In this document: positions 1 to 6,511 of the stretch, piece by piece
Numbering within the stretch: position 1 is the stretch's first letter
Layout: the number at the start of each line of letters is the position of its first letter
Assembly: GCA_031269165.1 (NCBI GenBank)
Contig: JAISZQ010000264.1
Coordinates: 1 to 9,065, forward strand
DNA: 9,065 nt
Direction of reading: 5' to 3'
From: Spirochaetaceae bacterium
GTDB lineage: Bacteria > Spirochaetota > Spirochaetia > Treponematales > Breznakiellaceae
Program-made: the position numbers and the translations under genes
The notes under the pieces: model-generated
What the model was told of the DNA's origin: nothing
Databases searched by the model: none
What the model saw: only the letters and a program-made list of their open reading frames with translations

Positions 1-105
1 TACAATCACTTTGCAGTAAAATCACAGATTTACATGGCATCATTGAAGAGGGGAATGGAATTACTGTCTGCTTTTAACATGGGGGATAATGGCACTTTTG
101 CGTAA
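1..105 (+). CDS. Possible C-terminal end of an unidentified gene cut by the window edge
   Basis: Frame 1 is open from the first base to a TAA at 103-105 and would encode 34 residues, starting YNHFAVKSQIY and ending MGDNGTFA. The residue mix (LKRGMELL with an amphipathic look) is compatible with the tail of a real protein, but an open run this short is quite likely by chance. I do not recognise the family. It reads towards the operon and stops about 190 nt before the promoter, with no obvious terminator in between. It could be the tail of an upstream gene or simply non-coding DNA. Confidence 0.3.
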   Translation, partial: YNHFAVKSQIYMASLKRGMELLSAFNMGDNGTFA

Positions 106-114
106 CATGAGTTA

Positions 115-198
115 TTAAGGAAAATCTGCAATTTCTCCAAGCCTCTCAAAGAAATCTTCCAAAGTTTGGGGGTCTCGCTTGCGCCGATCCCCTGACAT
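115..198 (-). pseudogene. Possible short minus-strand gene remnant (27 codons)
   Basis: On the minus strand an ATG at 198-196 opens a frame of 27 codons (MSGDRRKRDPQTLEDFFERL, then a few more residues) that ends in two consecutive stops at 117-112. The sequence is charged and helix-forming, and it looks like the start of a longer protein rather than random translation. The only ribosome-site candidate is a weak AGG four bases before the ATG. It may be the 5' end of a decayed or truncated gene, perhaps mobile-element derived. I cannot name a family, and a chance frame remains possible. Confidence 0.22.
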
Positions 199-240
199 AA
201 AACCTATACCACACTTTTTGGGAAATGATTTTGAATAGTT

Positions 241-331
241 ACACGAAAAAAAATCAAAAATAAGAAGAAATTTCTGAAAATTTACGTCTTTTCTATTGAC
301 CTATTTTTGGAAGCAATCTATAATAGCACCA
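241..331 (+). promoter_or_regulatory. Sigma70-type promoter of the operon
   Basis: The -35 box TTGACC (296-301) and a perfect -10 box TATAAT (319-324) are separated by exactly 17 bases, so transcription should begin near 330-332. The 55 bases upstream (about 241-295) are rich in A and T tracts and could act as an UP element. The next gene starts 115 bases downstream. The remaining genes follow with almost no spacing, so this promoter probably drives the whole six-gene operon. The match to consensus is strong enough to expect high activity unless it is repressed. Confidence 0.8.
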
Positions 332-348
332 TTACGGTTTCGTAAACG
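332..348. promoter_or_regulatory. Candidate repressor operator at the transcription start
   Basis: A perfect inverted repeat TTACG-GTTT-CGTAA occupies 332-345. An overlapping imperfect 14-bp palindrome with a central CG (CGNTTNCGNAANCG) covers 335-348. Both sit at and just after the predicted start of transcription, the classical place for a repressor such as a LacI-family sugar regulator to block RNA polymerase. No regulator gene is in the window, so the protein that binds it is unknown. The repeat could also be a short RNA hairpin at the 5' end of the message. Confidence 0.4.
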
Positions 349-375
349 ATGTTTTGCGGAACCAATCTATAGTAA

Positions 376-443
376 CGTGAGGAGACGGACTATCCGCGAA
401 CAAACGCGGGTGGTTCTGCACGGTCTCACGCATGAGGAGCGTG
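376..443 (+). promoter_or_regulatory. Structured 5' leader with mutually exclusive stems around the ribosome site
   Basis: Three pairings can be read in the leader. Hairpin A is CCGCG (394-398) with CGCGG (405-409) and can be extended by wobble and A-T pairs. Stem B is CGTGAG (376-381) with CTCACG (425-430) and would enclose hairpin A. Hairpin C is CACGC (427-431) with GCGTG (439-443), with most of the Shine-Dalgarno GAGGAG (434-439) in its loop. Stems B and C share bases 427-430, so they cannot form together. A second TGAGGAG (378-384) lies in the leader without a start codon after it. This could be a translational switch for the binding-protein gene; there is no T-run to suggest transcription attenuation. 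Confidence 0.35.
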
Positions 444-445
444 TT

Positions 446-1726
446 ATGAAAAAACATGGGTTTTTAGTGCTTGTCCTGGTGATGGCGGCCAGTCTTTTGA
501 TCGGTTGCGCGGGCGAGAAGCGGCAGTTGAATATCCTTATCGCGGGCGGTCTTTCAGAGCCAAACGAAAAATTGTTCTTTGATGAATTTGTGTCGGCCTT
601 CAAGGATAAGGAAAAGGCAGAGGTTAATATCACGTATTCCTCGCAGGCGGATGGCATCACGAAGATCAAGTCGGAGATTGACAACCGCAATGTAACGACC
701 GACATCGTTTTTGTGGATACGGCCAACATGGGCCCTTACACGCAGGGCGGCTGGACGGAGGACATAACGGAACTGGTACGGGGCTTCCCGGTCACGTTTA
801 CCGATATGTTTGACGCTTCGACGAACCGGGACGGAAAACGATATTTCATGCCAATTTCTTTCGATATATACATCTTTTTGGCAAACCGGCTCGCGTTGCC
901 CTATATGCCGCCGGACGTGGAGGTAAAAAAGGACGGGTCGGGCAAGGTTACGGAGATCACGAAAATTACATGGGAACAATTCCGCGACTGGGGTAACGCG
1001 ATTGCGGCGGCCGGACAGGGCGCAAAGACCGGTTTCCCGACCGGTACCTCAGGCTCGCAGTTGCTCTATCCCCTAGGTGGCGTGCAACTTGCTTACGGGC
1101 TGGATGTCTATCCCAAAATTGATCATCCCGCCACGCTTGTCGCCTTTGGGATCATTGCCGAGATGGCGCGGGGCAAGTCCGTGCTTGATGCCGGGCTTCT
1201 TTCCCAGTATAACCGCCCGATGGAACTGATTAAAAACGGCGACTTGTGGCTGAGTTTCGCGCATATGGGACCGCTGGGCGACGCGTACAAAGCCGCTCCC
1301 GATGCTTATGTGCTTGGGCCCGGCCCGGTCGGCAGCACCGGCAAAACCGGATCGACCGCCGGCGCGTGGACGCTTGGTATCGTCAAAGGCGCGAAAAACC
1401 GGGAACTTGCGGAGAAGTGGCTTGCCTATAACGCGGACCAGGCAAACAATTACCGATACTGCAAGGGCTTGGGCGGGGTCATGAGCCCGGTAAAAGAGGC
1501 CGGCGCGTTGCTTGGCGAGGGGACGACCGACCGGATTATGCGGGCGGGCATTGATTCGCTTGCGACGGGAGCGCGGGTAACCGGGCTCCCCACCGCCGAC
1601 TTTGTAAGCTGGGATGCCGTAAAGATGCTCTACACCGATATTTACAACGCGGTTTTAAGCGGGAAAACGCTGACCCAAGCGGATATTACCGCGTATCAGG
1701 ATCAGCTTGACGGGATGAGGAAATAG
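446..1726 (+). CDS. ABC transporter sugar-binding lipoprotein (family 1 extracellular solute-binding protein)
   Basis: This 426-residue protein should capture the transported glycoside outside the inner membrane and deliver it to the permeases encoded next. The ATG at 446 is chosen because it follows AGGAG (435-439) by six bases and starts a textbook lipoprotein signal: MKK, a hydrophobic stretch, then lipobox L18-I19-G20-C21. Cys21 would be lipidated after cleavage. The mature part has the size and layout of CUT1 sugar-binding proteins (usually about 400-440 residues), beginning with the strand LNILIAGG and containing a DIVFVDTANM segment like the usual hinge-side 'D...' motif. The stop codon is directly followed by the ATG of the MalF-type gene. 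Ligand cannot be read from sequence; the enzymes downstream suggest a small alpha-glucoside. A TTG start at 296 would bury the signal peptide and overlap the -35 box, so it is rejected. Confidence 0.92.
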   Translation: MKKHGFLVLVLVMAASLLIGCAGEKRQLNILIAGGLSEPNEKLFFDEFVSAFKDKEKAEVNITYSSQADGITKIKSEIDNRNVTTDIVFVDTANMGPYTQGGWTEDITELVRGFPVTFTDMFDASTNRDGKRYFMPISFDIYIFLANRLALPYMPPDVEVKKDGSGKVTEITKITWEQFRDWGNAIAAAGQGAKTGFPTGTSGSQLLYPLGGVQLAYGLDVYPKIDHPATLVAFGIIAEMARGKSVLDAGLLSQYNRPMELIKNGDLWLSFAHMGPLGDAYKAAPDAYVLGPGPVGSTGKTGSTAGAWTLGIVKGAKNRELAEKWLAYNADQANNYRYCKGLGGVMSPVKEAGALLGEGTTDRIMRAGIDSLATGARVTGLPTADFVSWDAVKMLYTDIYNAVLSGKTLTQADITAYQDQLDGMRK

Positions 1727-2662
1727 ATGGCGGTAAGTGCGGACAAACAGCAAAAGCCGTTTGCGGTTCTCGCCGGGGCGGTTTTTAACAAGAAAAACAC
1801 GCCCTACTTCCTTCTTTTACCGGCCTTTATATATTACGCGGTCTTTTGGGTCGCGCCGATTTTGGCCGGGGTGAAGGAAGTATTTACCGACTATAACGGG
1901 GCGTTTGACCCGCTGTTCAGCATCAAGCTGATTCTGCAAAACGATCCGCTGTTTGGATCCGCGTTTGTCAACACCGTGATTTTTGCCGCCGTTTCGGTGG
2001 TCATTCAGTACTTTGTCGCGCTTATGCTGGCGGTTCTGCTGAACAAGCGTTTCCCCGGCTCGCGTTTTATGATGTTTATGACGATGATCCCGATGGCGGT
2101 GCCCCCGACGGTCGTCGCCATTCTCTGGAAAACCGGGCTTATTGATACCGGCTGGATCAATCATGTGGCAATGAGCTTCCATATTTTGCGGGAGCCGGTT
2201 ACGTTTTTAAGCGCGCGCGGGTTTGACGGCGTTCTGTTGCTGATTTTAATTGACACGTGGACCGTTATGCCTTCCGTAATGATTATCCTTATCGCCGGTC
2301 TGCAAAATATGCAGAAAGAGTACAGCGAGGCGGCCTATATTTTCGGCGCAAATAGATGGCGGATACTGATTGATGTTACGCTTCCCCTGCTCAAACCGTC
2401 AATTATCACATCGGTTATCCTGCGCATGATAGCGGCGGTTCAGGTGTGGTCAATTGCCGTTATGGTGATGGGCTTTAACGCGGTGCCCTTTCTTGTTGAG
2501 CGGGTCGCGTTTTTCCAGCAAATCGGGTATGGCTATGAGTATGCCCGCAAGTTGACCTATACCTATTCCCTTATCACAACCGCTCTGGTGCTGTTGGCAA
2601 CATTTATCTATTTTTCCGCCGCCAAGAAAAAAACTGCGTTTGATGGAGCAACACAAAAATGA
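1727..2662 (+). CDS. Sugar ABC transporter permease, MalF/UgpA type
   Basis: This 311-residue inner-membrane protein is one half of the CUT1 importer channel. Hydrophobic segments are visible at about 27-48, 82-105, 113-135, 168-191, 225-250 and 281-299, giving six membrane helices. The EAA loop that docks on the ATPase is clear: E201-A202-A203, G207 and the closing L219-P220 in EYSEAAYIFGANRW and following residues. It lacks the large second periplasmic loop of enterobacterial MalF, which is normal for the short MalF/UgpA form. The ATG immediately follows the stop of the binding-protein gene, and a GAGG inside the end of that gene serves as ribosome site. Its own stop overlaps the next start (ATGA, 2659-2662), so the two permeases are probably translationally coupled. 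Confidence 0.95.
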   Translation: MAVSADKQQKPFAVLAGAVFNKKNTPYFLLLPAFIYYAVFWVAPILAGVKEVFTDYNGAFDPLFSIKLILQNDPLFGSAFVNTVIFAAVSVVIQYFVALMLAVLLNKRFPGSRFMMFMTMIPMAVPPTVVAILWKTGLIDTGWINHVAMSFHILREPVTFLSARGFDGVLLLILIDTWTVMPSVMIILIAGLQNMQKEYSEAAYIFGANRWRILIDVTLPLLKPSIITSVILRMIAAVQVWSIAVMVMGFNAVPFLVERVAFFQQIGYGYEYARKLTYTYSLITTALVLLATFIYFSAAKKKTAFDGATQK

Positions 2663-3705
2663 AAAAAGCACAGGCTGCCGAATGGTGCGTGGTTTATCTT
2701 GTCTGCGCCGGGGTATTGATGATGGTGGTGGTGCCGTTGCTTTTCTTTTTCACGACGGCTTTTTCTTCGGTTCGCGATTTTGAAAATGGTATGTCGCGGA
2801 TGTTACCCAATATGAACGTGGGGCTTAAGGTAACATGGGTTGCCGAGGAAAGAGCGTACCGCCTTGAATACCAGGGCAAAGACGGCTATAAACCGGCCAT
2901 GACAAGCGGCGATATGGACGATATTCGGCGTTATCTGCTTGATATTCTTTCCGTATCAATGACGGAAGACGCTATCGCCCAGAAAATGGAACCCGCCAAA
3001 ACAGGAAACGCGCCGATTGAAATTGTTCTGAAAAAAGATGTCCTGCGAAACTTTGTGGTCTTTTTCAAGGTGACCAATAAGGCAGAGGAAGCCTTTGTGA
3101 ACAGTATTGTCGTGGTTCTATTGACCATTTTAATTTCGGTTACTTTCGGCAGTCTGGCGGGATACGCGATAGCCCGGTATAAATTCATGCTGAAGGATCA
3201 GATTAATATCATGCTGCTGGTTGTCCGTATGTTCCCGATGGTCGGAATCAGTATTCCGCTGGCCGGGATTTTGATCAAACTGAACCTCTACGATACCATG
3301 CTTGGGCTCGCGATTCTCTACGCGCTGCCGAATATTGCGCTGACTTCATGGATTACCAGCAGCATTTTCCTCGGCATTGGACGTGAACTTGAGGAAGCGT
3401 CGCTGGTATTCGGCGCAAACAGCATCCAGACATTTTTGCGGATAACCTTTCCGCTTGCGGTTCCCGCAATCGCGGCCTCCAGTATGTACGCTTTTTTAAC
3501 GGCATGGAACGACACGCTTTCCGCGCTGATACTGACGAGTAATCATCCGACGCTGGCGCTTTCCGTGTACCAGTCGGTCGGCAGCAATATGACGAGTTTT
3601 CAGTATTCTGCGGCAGGTGGCGTTATTCTGGTAATACCCGCGCTTGTCTTCACTTTTATTGTCCGCCGTTATGTCAGTAATATGTGGGGAAGCGTTTCAC
3701 TTTAG
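2659..3705 (+). CDS. Sugar ABC transporter permease, MalG/UgpE type, with an extra periplasmic segment
   Basis: This 348-residue protein is the second half of the importer channel. Membrane segments are visible at about 11-33, 147-172, 182-206, 212-238, 265-290 and 318-336. The EAA loop is E246-A247-S248, G252 and P265 (LEEASLVFGANS, then LRITFPLAVPA). Family members are usually about 270-300 residues, with 15-25 residues between the first helix (PLLFFFTTAFSS) and the 'NF..F' stretch. Here that gap runs from about residue 40 to 130, an insertion of roughly 75 residues. The insertion has beta-like (LKVTWVAEERAYRLEY) and helical (SGDMDDIRRYLLDIL) character and should lie outside the membrane, where it could touch the binding protein. 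The start overlaps the upstream stop by four bases; AGGAG over its own stop serves the ATPase gene. Confidence 0.95.
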   Translation: MKKAQAAEWCVVYLVCAGVLMMVVVPLLFFFTTAFSSVRDFENGMSRMLPNMNVGLKVTWVAEERAYRLEYQGKDGYKPAMTSGDMDDIRRYLLDILSVSMTEDAIAQKMEPAKTGNAPIEIVLKKDVLRNFVVFFKVTNKAEEAFVNSIVVVLLTILISVTFGSLAGYAIARYKFMLKDQINIMLLVVRMFPMVGISIPLAGILIKLNLYDTMLGLAILYALPNIALTSWITSSIFLGIGRELEEASLVFGANSIQTFLRITFPLAVPAIAASSMYAFLTAWNDTLSALILTSNHPTLALSVYQSVGSNMTSFQYSAAGGVILVIPALVFTFIVRRYVSNMWGSVSL

Positions 3706-3714
3706 GAGAAAAAG

Positions 3715-4842
3715 ATGGCGTATTTAGAGTTAAAAGACCTTCAAAAAAAGTATCATCCGAAGGGCAGTGCGATTGTGAACAACCTGAACCTCGATATTGA
3801 AAAGGGTGAGTTCATTGTTCTTTTGGGGCCGTCCGGTTGCGGGAAAACAACGATTGTCAGAATGATCGCGGGGTTGGAGGACGTTACCGGCGGCGATATT
3901 GTCGTAAACGGAACGTCAATAAAAAGCCTTCCACCGAAAGACCGGGGCGTATCGATGATTTTTCAAAGCTATGCGGTTTGGCCGCATATGACGGTGTTTG
4001 AAAATATTGCTTATCCGTTGAAATTCCGAAAAAAGGAAGACGGAAAAAAATATGACAAAGACGAGATAAAGCAAAAGGTACATACCGCCGCCGCGATTAC
4101 CAATATTGACGGCTATCTGGACCGTTATCCGGCCCAGCTTTCAGGCGGCCAGCGGCAGCGGGTGGCGGTTTCCCGCTCAATCGTTGTGGAACCGGATCTT
4201 TTTCTGATGGACGAGCCGCTTTCAAACCTTGACGCGATGCTCCGTGTTTCGACACGCACGGAATTAAAGAGCATCCATGAAAAAATCGGTTCGACATCCA
4301 TTTTTGTTACGCATGACCAGTCCGAGGCGATGAGTCTTGCCGATAGAATTGTCATTATGCGTAACGGCGTTGTTGAACAAATTGGAACGCCGAATGAGGT
4401 TTACAACGACTGCGAAACGGTATTTGTTGCTTCTTTTATCGGATCTCCTCCGGCAAATTTTTATGAGGTAACCATAAAAGAAAAAGGCGGAATCCTTTTT
4501 GCCGAAAATGCGTTTTTTAATTACAAGTTGCCGTTGCCTAAGTTTTCTTACATGAAAGAATATGCCGGAAAAAACGCCATAATGGGCGTGAGATCCGAAT
4601 GTTATTCGATTAACGGCGAAGAAGACGAATTTTTATTCAAACGGAAAATAGATTTTATCGAGCCGCAGGGGTCGCATCTTATTTTAATCATGCGCCTTGA
4701 CGACGGGACAGGCAAGGTGAATGAGCTAAAAATAATGACACCGGTACTAACGCATAAAAGCAAGGATGAAATACGGGTGGGCATCCTTGAGGGAAAAGTG
4801 CTGTTTTTCGATTCTGCGACGGAAAAACGAATAAGAGGATAG
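3715..4842 (+). CDS. Sugar ABC transporter ATP-binding protein, MalK/UgpC type
   Basis: This 375-residue cytoplasmic ATPase powers the importer. All ABC motifs are intact: aromatic A-loop Y13, Walker A GPSGCGKT (38-45), Q-loop Q84 in FQSYAVWPHM, signature LSGGQRQRV (142-150), Walker B LFLMDEP with D166 and E167, D-loop SNLDA (170-174), and switch histidine H200 in FVTHDQSEAM. Residues from about 240 on, beginning FIGSPPANFYEV, form the C-terminal OB/TOBE regulatory region of the MalK group, and total length is normal for it. Ribosome site AGGAG (3704-3708) lies six bases before the ATG. Only one base separates its stop from the phosphorylase start. Many genomes use one shared MsmK-type ATPase; here the operon carries its own, so the importer is self-contained. 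Confidence 0.97.
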   Translation: MAYLELKDLQKKYHPKGSAIVNNLNLDIEKGEFIVLLGPSGCGKTTIVRMIAGLEDVTGGDIVVNGTSIKSLPPKDRGVSMIFQSYAVWPHMTVFENIAYPLKFRKKEDGKKYDKDEIKQKVHTAAAITNIDGYLDRYPAQLSGGQRQRVAVSRSIVVEPDLFLMDEPLSNLDAMLRVSTRTELKSIHEKIGSTSIFVTHDQSEAMSLADRIVIMRNGVVEQIGTPNEVYNDCETVFVASFIGSPPANFYEVTIKEKGGILFAENAFFNYKLPLPKFSYMKEYAGKNAIMGVRSECYSINGEEDEFLFKRKIDFIEPQGSHLILIMRLDDGTGKVNELKIMTPVLTHKSKDEIRVGILEGKVLFFDSATEKRIRG

Positions 4843-4843
4843 C

Positions 4844-6511
4844 ATGAACACCATTAAAGCCCGTCTTGATCTTCTCTATCCCGGCAAGGCGGATGCCGTG
4901 TTCGCCGCTATCACGGCGCTTGTTGAGAAATGGAAAGCGGTGCCCGTTAAAAAATATCCTTCGCTTTCCGAAAAAGACGTTGCGCTCATCACCTATGGCG
5001 ATTCCCTTCATAATGATAAAAAAGGCGAGGCGTTAAAAACCTTGAACCGCTTTCTAACGGAACGGTTGCACGGCTGTGTGAATATCGTTCATATTCTCCC
5101 TATGTTTCCGTATACATCGGACGATGGTTTTTCCGTCAGCGATTATCGGACCGTCAATAAAAATTTGGGGGAATGGAGCGACATTGACGCTTTAAGCAAA
5201 AATTTTGATCTGGTGCTTGATGCCGTGATAAATCATTGTTCCGTATCAAGCGCGTATTTCAAGGGGTTTTTATCCGGCGATGAAAAATACCGTGATTTTT
5301 TTATCGACTGCGATCCAAATGCCGATTATACGCAGGTAATACGTCCGCGCACGCATCCGCTTTTAACCCCTTTTACCACGCAGGACGGCGTTGTGCGCCA
5401 TGTTTGGACGACGTTTAGCGAAGATCAGGTTGATTTCAATTATGCCAATCCCGCCGTGCTGCTTGAGGCGCTGGATATTCTTCTGCTCTATACAACGCGC
5501 GGGGCGCGTTTTATCCGGCTTGACGCGATTGGGTTTATCTGGAAAAAATTGGGGACAAGCTGTATGCACCTGCGCGAAACACATGAAATAATTAAAATCA
5601 TGCGCTCGGTATTAAATGCCATTTCTCCAAATTGCGCGCTTATCACCGAAACAAATGTCGCGCACAAGGACAATATTGCCTATTTTGGAAATGGAAAGGA
5701 CGAGGCTTCTCTCGTGTATCAATTTCCCCTGCCGCCGCTTGTCTTGTACTCTTTTATTGCGGGCAATGCGGAAAAATTAACCCACTGGGCAGCGAATCTT
5801 GATCAATGTGAAAAAGGGACGGCCTATTTCAATTTTCTTGCCTCGCATGACGGCATCGGAGTGAGGCCGGTTGAGGGGATTCTCAATGACCGCGAAAAAA
5901 AATTGATGGTGGATACGGTAATAAGGCGCGGCGGAAAAATTAGTTATCGGTCGCTTCCTGGCGGCATTCAGGAACCTTATGAATTAAATATCAGTTATAT
6001 AGACGCGCTCAGTGATAATGACGAGGATGACGCAATTCGTTTGAAACGGTTCGCCGCCGCTCATGTTCTGTTGCTTTCGCTAAGCGGCCTTCCCGCCATC
6101 TACTACAACAGTATATTAGGCACACGCAATGACCTGCACGGCGCGGAAACAAGCGGAATCAACCGGAGAATTAACCGGAAGAAATTCAGTTATACGGAAA
6201 TTGAAAAAGCGCTGAATGACGGCGGCAGCCTCCCGTCAAAAACATTTTTCACGCTGAAGGCGCTTATTGAAAAAAGGGTGCGGTGCCCGCATTTCGCCCC
6301 GGACGCTTCGCAAAAAGTCTTGGCCATTGATCCGCGTGTTTTTGTGCTGAAACGGAAGGCGGAAGAGGAAAAAGGCTGTGTTTACGCGCTCATCAATGTA
6401 AGCGGCGAATCCTGTGCCTTGACACTTCCCGGCGGTATTCGGGAACGGCTTGATCCCTTTGAGGCAAAATGGTTGTTTCGTGACTTGGAGTCGGCCCCCT
6501 TCGATGAATAA
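4844..6511 (+). CDS. GH13 subfamily-18 sugar phosphorylase (glucosylglycerate or sucrose phosphorylase-like)
   Basis: This 555-residue cytoplasmic enzyme should cleave an alpha-glucoside with phosphate, releasing glucose 1-phosphate and the aglycone. The GH13 catalytic set is complete: nucleophile D227 in GARFIRLDAIGF, acid/base E269 in ALITETNV, stabiliser D336 in ASHDGIGVRP, plus the conserved DAVINH (126-131). The openings YGDSLHND and HILPMFPYTSDDGFSVSDY are typical of the sucrose-phosphorylase group. Several features fit, from memory, the YcjM/glucosylglycerate-phosphorylase branch better than classical sucrose phosphorylase: the TTFSEDQVDFNYANP segment, the EPYELN (377-382) where bifidobacterial sucrose phosphorylase has a 'YQ.N' type motif, and the length (classical enzymes are about 490-505). 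There is no signal peptide. Ribosome site AAGAGG is at 4833-4838. Phosphorylase chemistry is well supported; the acceptor (glycerate, glycerol, fructose or other) is inference. Confidence 0.9.
   Translation: MNTIKARLDLLYPGKADAVFAAITALVEKWKAVPVKKYPSLSEKDVALITYGDSLHNDKKGEALKTLNRFLTERLHGCVNIVHILPMFPYTSDDGFSVSDYRTVNKNLGEWSDIDALSKNFDLVLDAVINHCSVSSAYFKGFLSGDEKYRDFFIDCDPNADYTQVIRPRTHPLLTPFTTQDGVVRHVWTTFSEDQVDFNYANPAVLLEALDILLLYTTRGARFIRLDAIGFIWKKLGTSCMHLRETHEIIKIMRSVLNAISPNCALITETNVAHKDNIAYFGNGKDEASLVYQFPLPPLVLYSFIAGNAEKLTHWAANLDQCEKGTAYFNFLASHDGIGVRPVEGILNDREKKLMVDTVIRRGGKISYRSLPGGIQEPYELNISYIDALSDNDEDDAIRLKRFAAAHVLLLSLSGLPAIYYNSILGTRNDLHGAETSGINRRINRKKFSYTEIEKALNDGGSLPSKTFFTLKALIEKRVRCPHFAPDASQKVLAIDPRVFVLKRKAEEEKGCVYALINVSGESCALTLPGGIRERLDPFEAKWLFRDLESAPFDE

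Noticed and set aside
349..372. Seven-codon upstream reading frame in the leader (ATG at 349)
   Set aside because: There is no ribosome site before it and its codons show no regulatory pattern such as repeated codons for one amino acid.
296..445. Upstream in-frame TTG start that would lengthen the binding protein by 50 residues
   Set aside because: The TTG is part of the -35 box, the added residues precede a clear lipoprotein signal peptide, and ATG 446 has a well-placed AGGAG.
554..979. Long antisense open frame of 141 codons inside the binding-protein gene
   Set aside because: It is the mirror of a codon-biased gene with strong protein evidence on the + strand. It has no ribosome site and no recognisable protein features.
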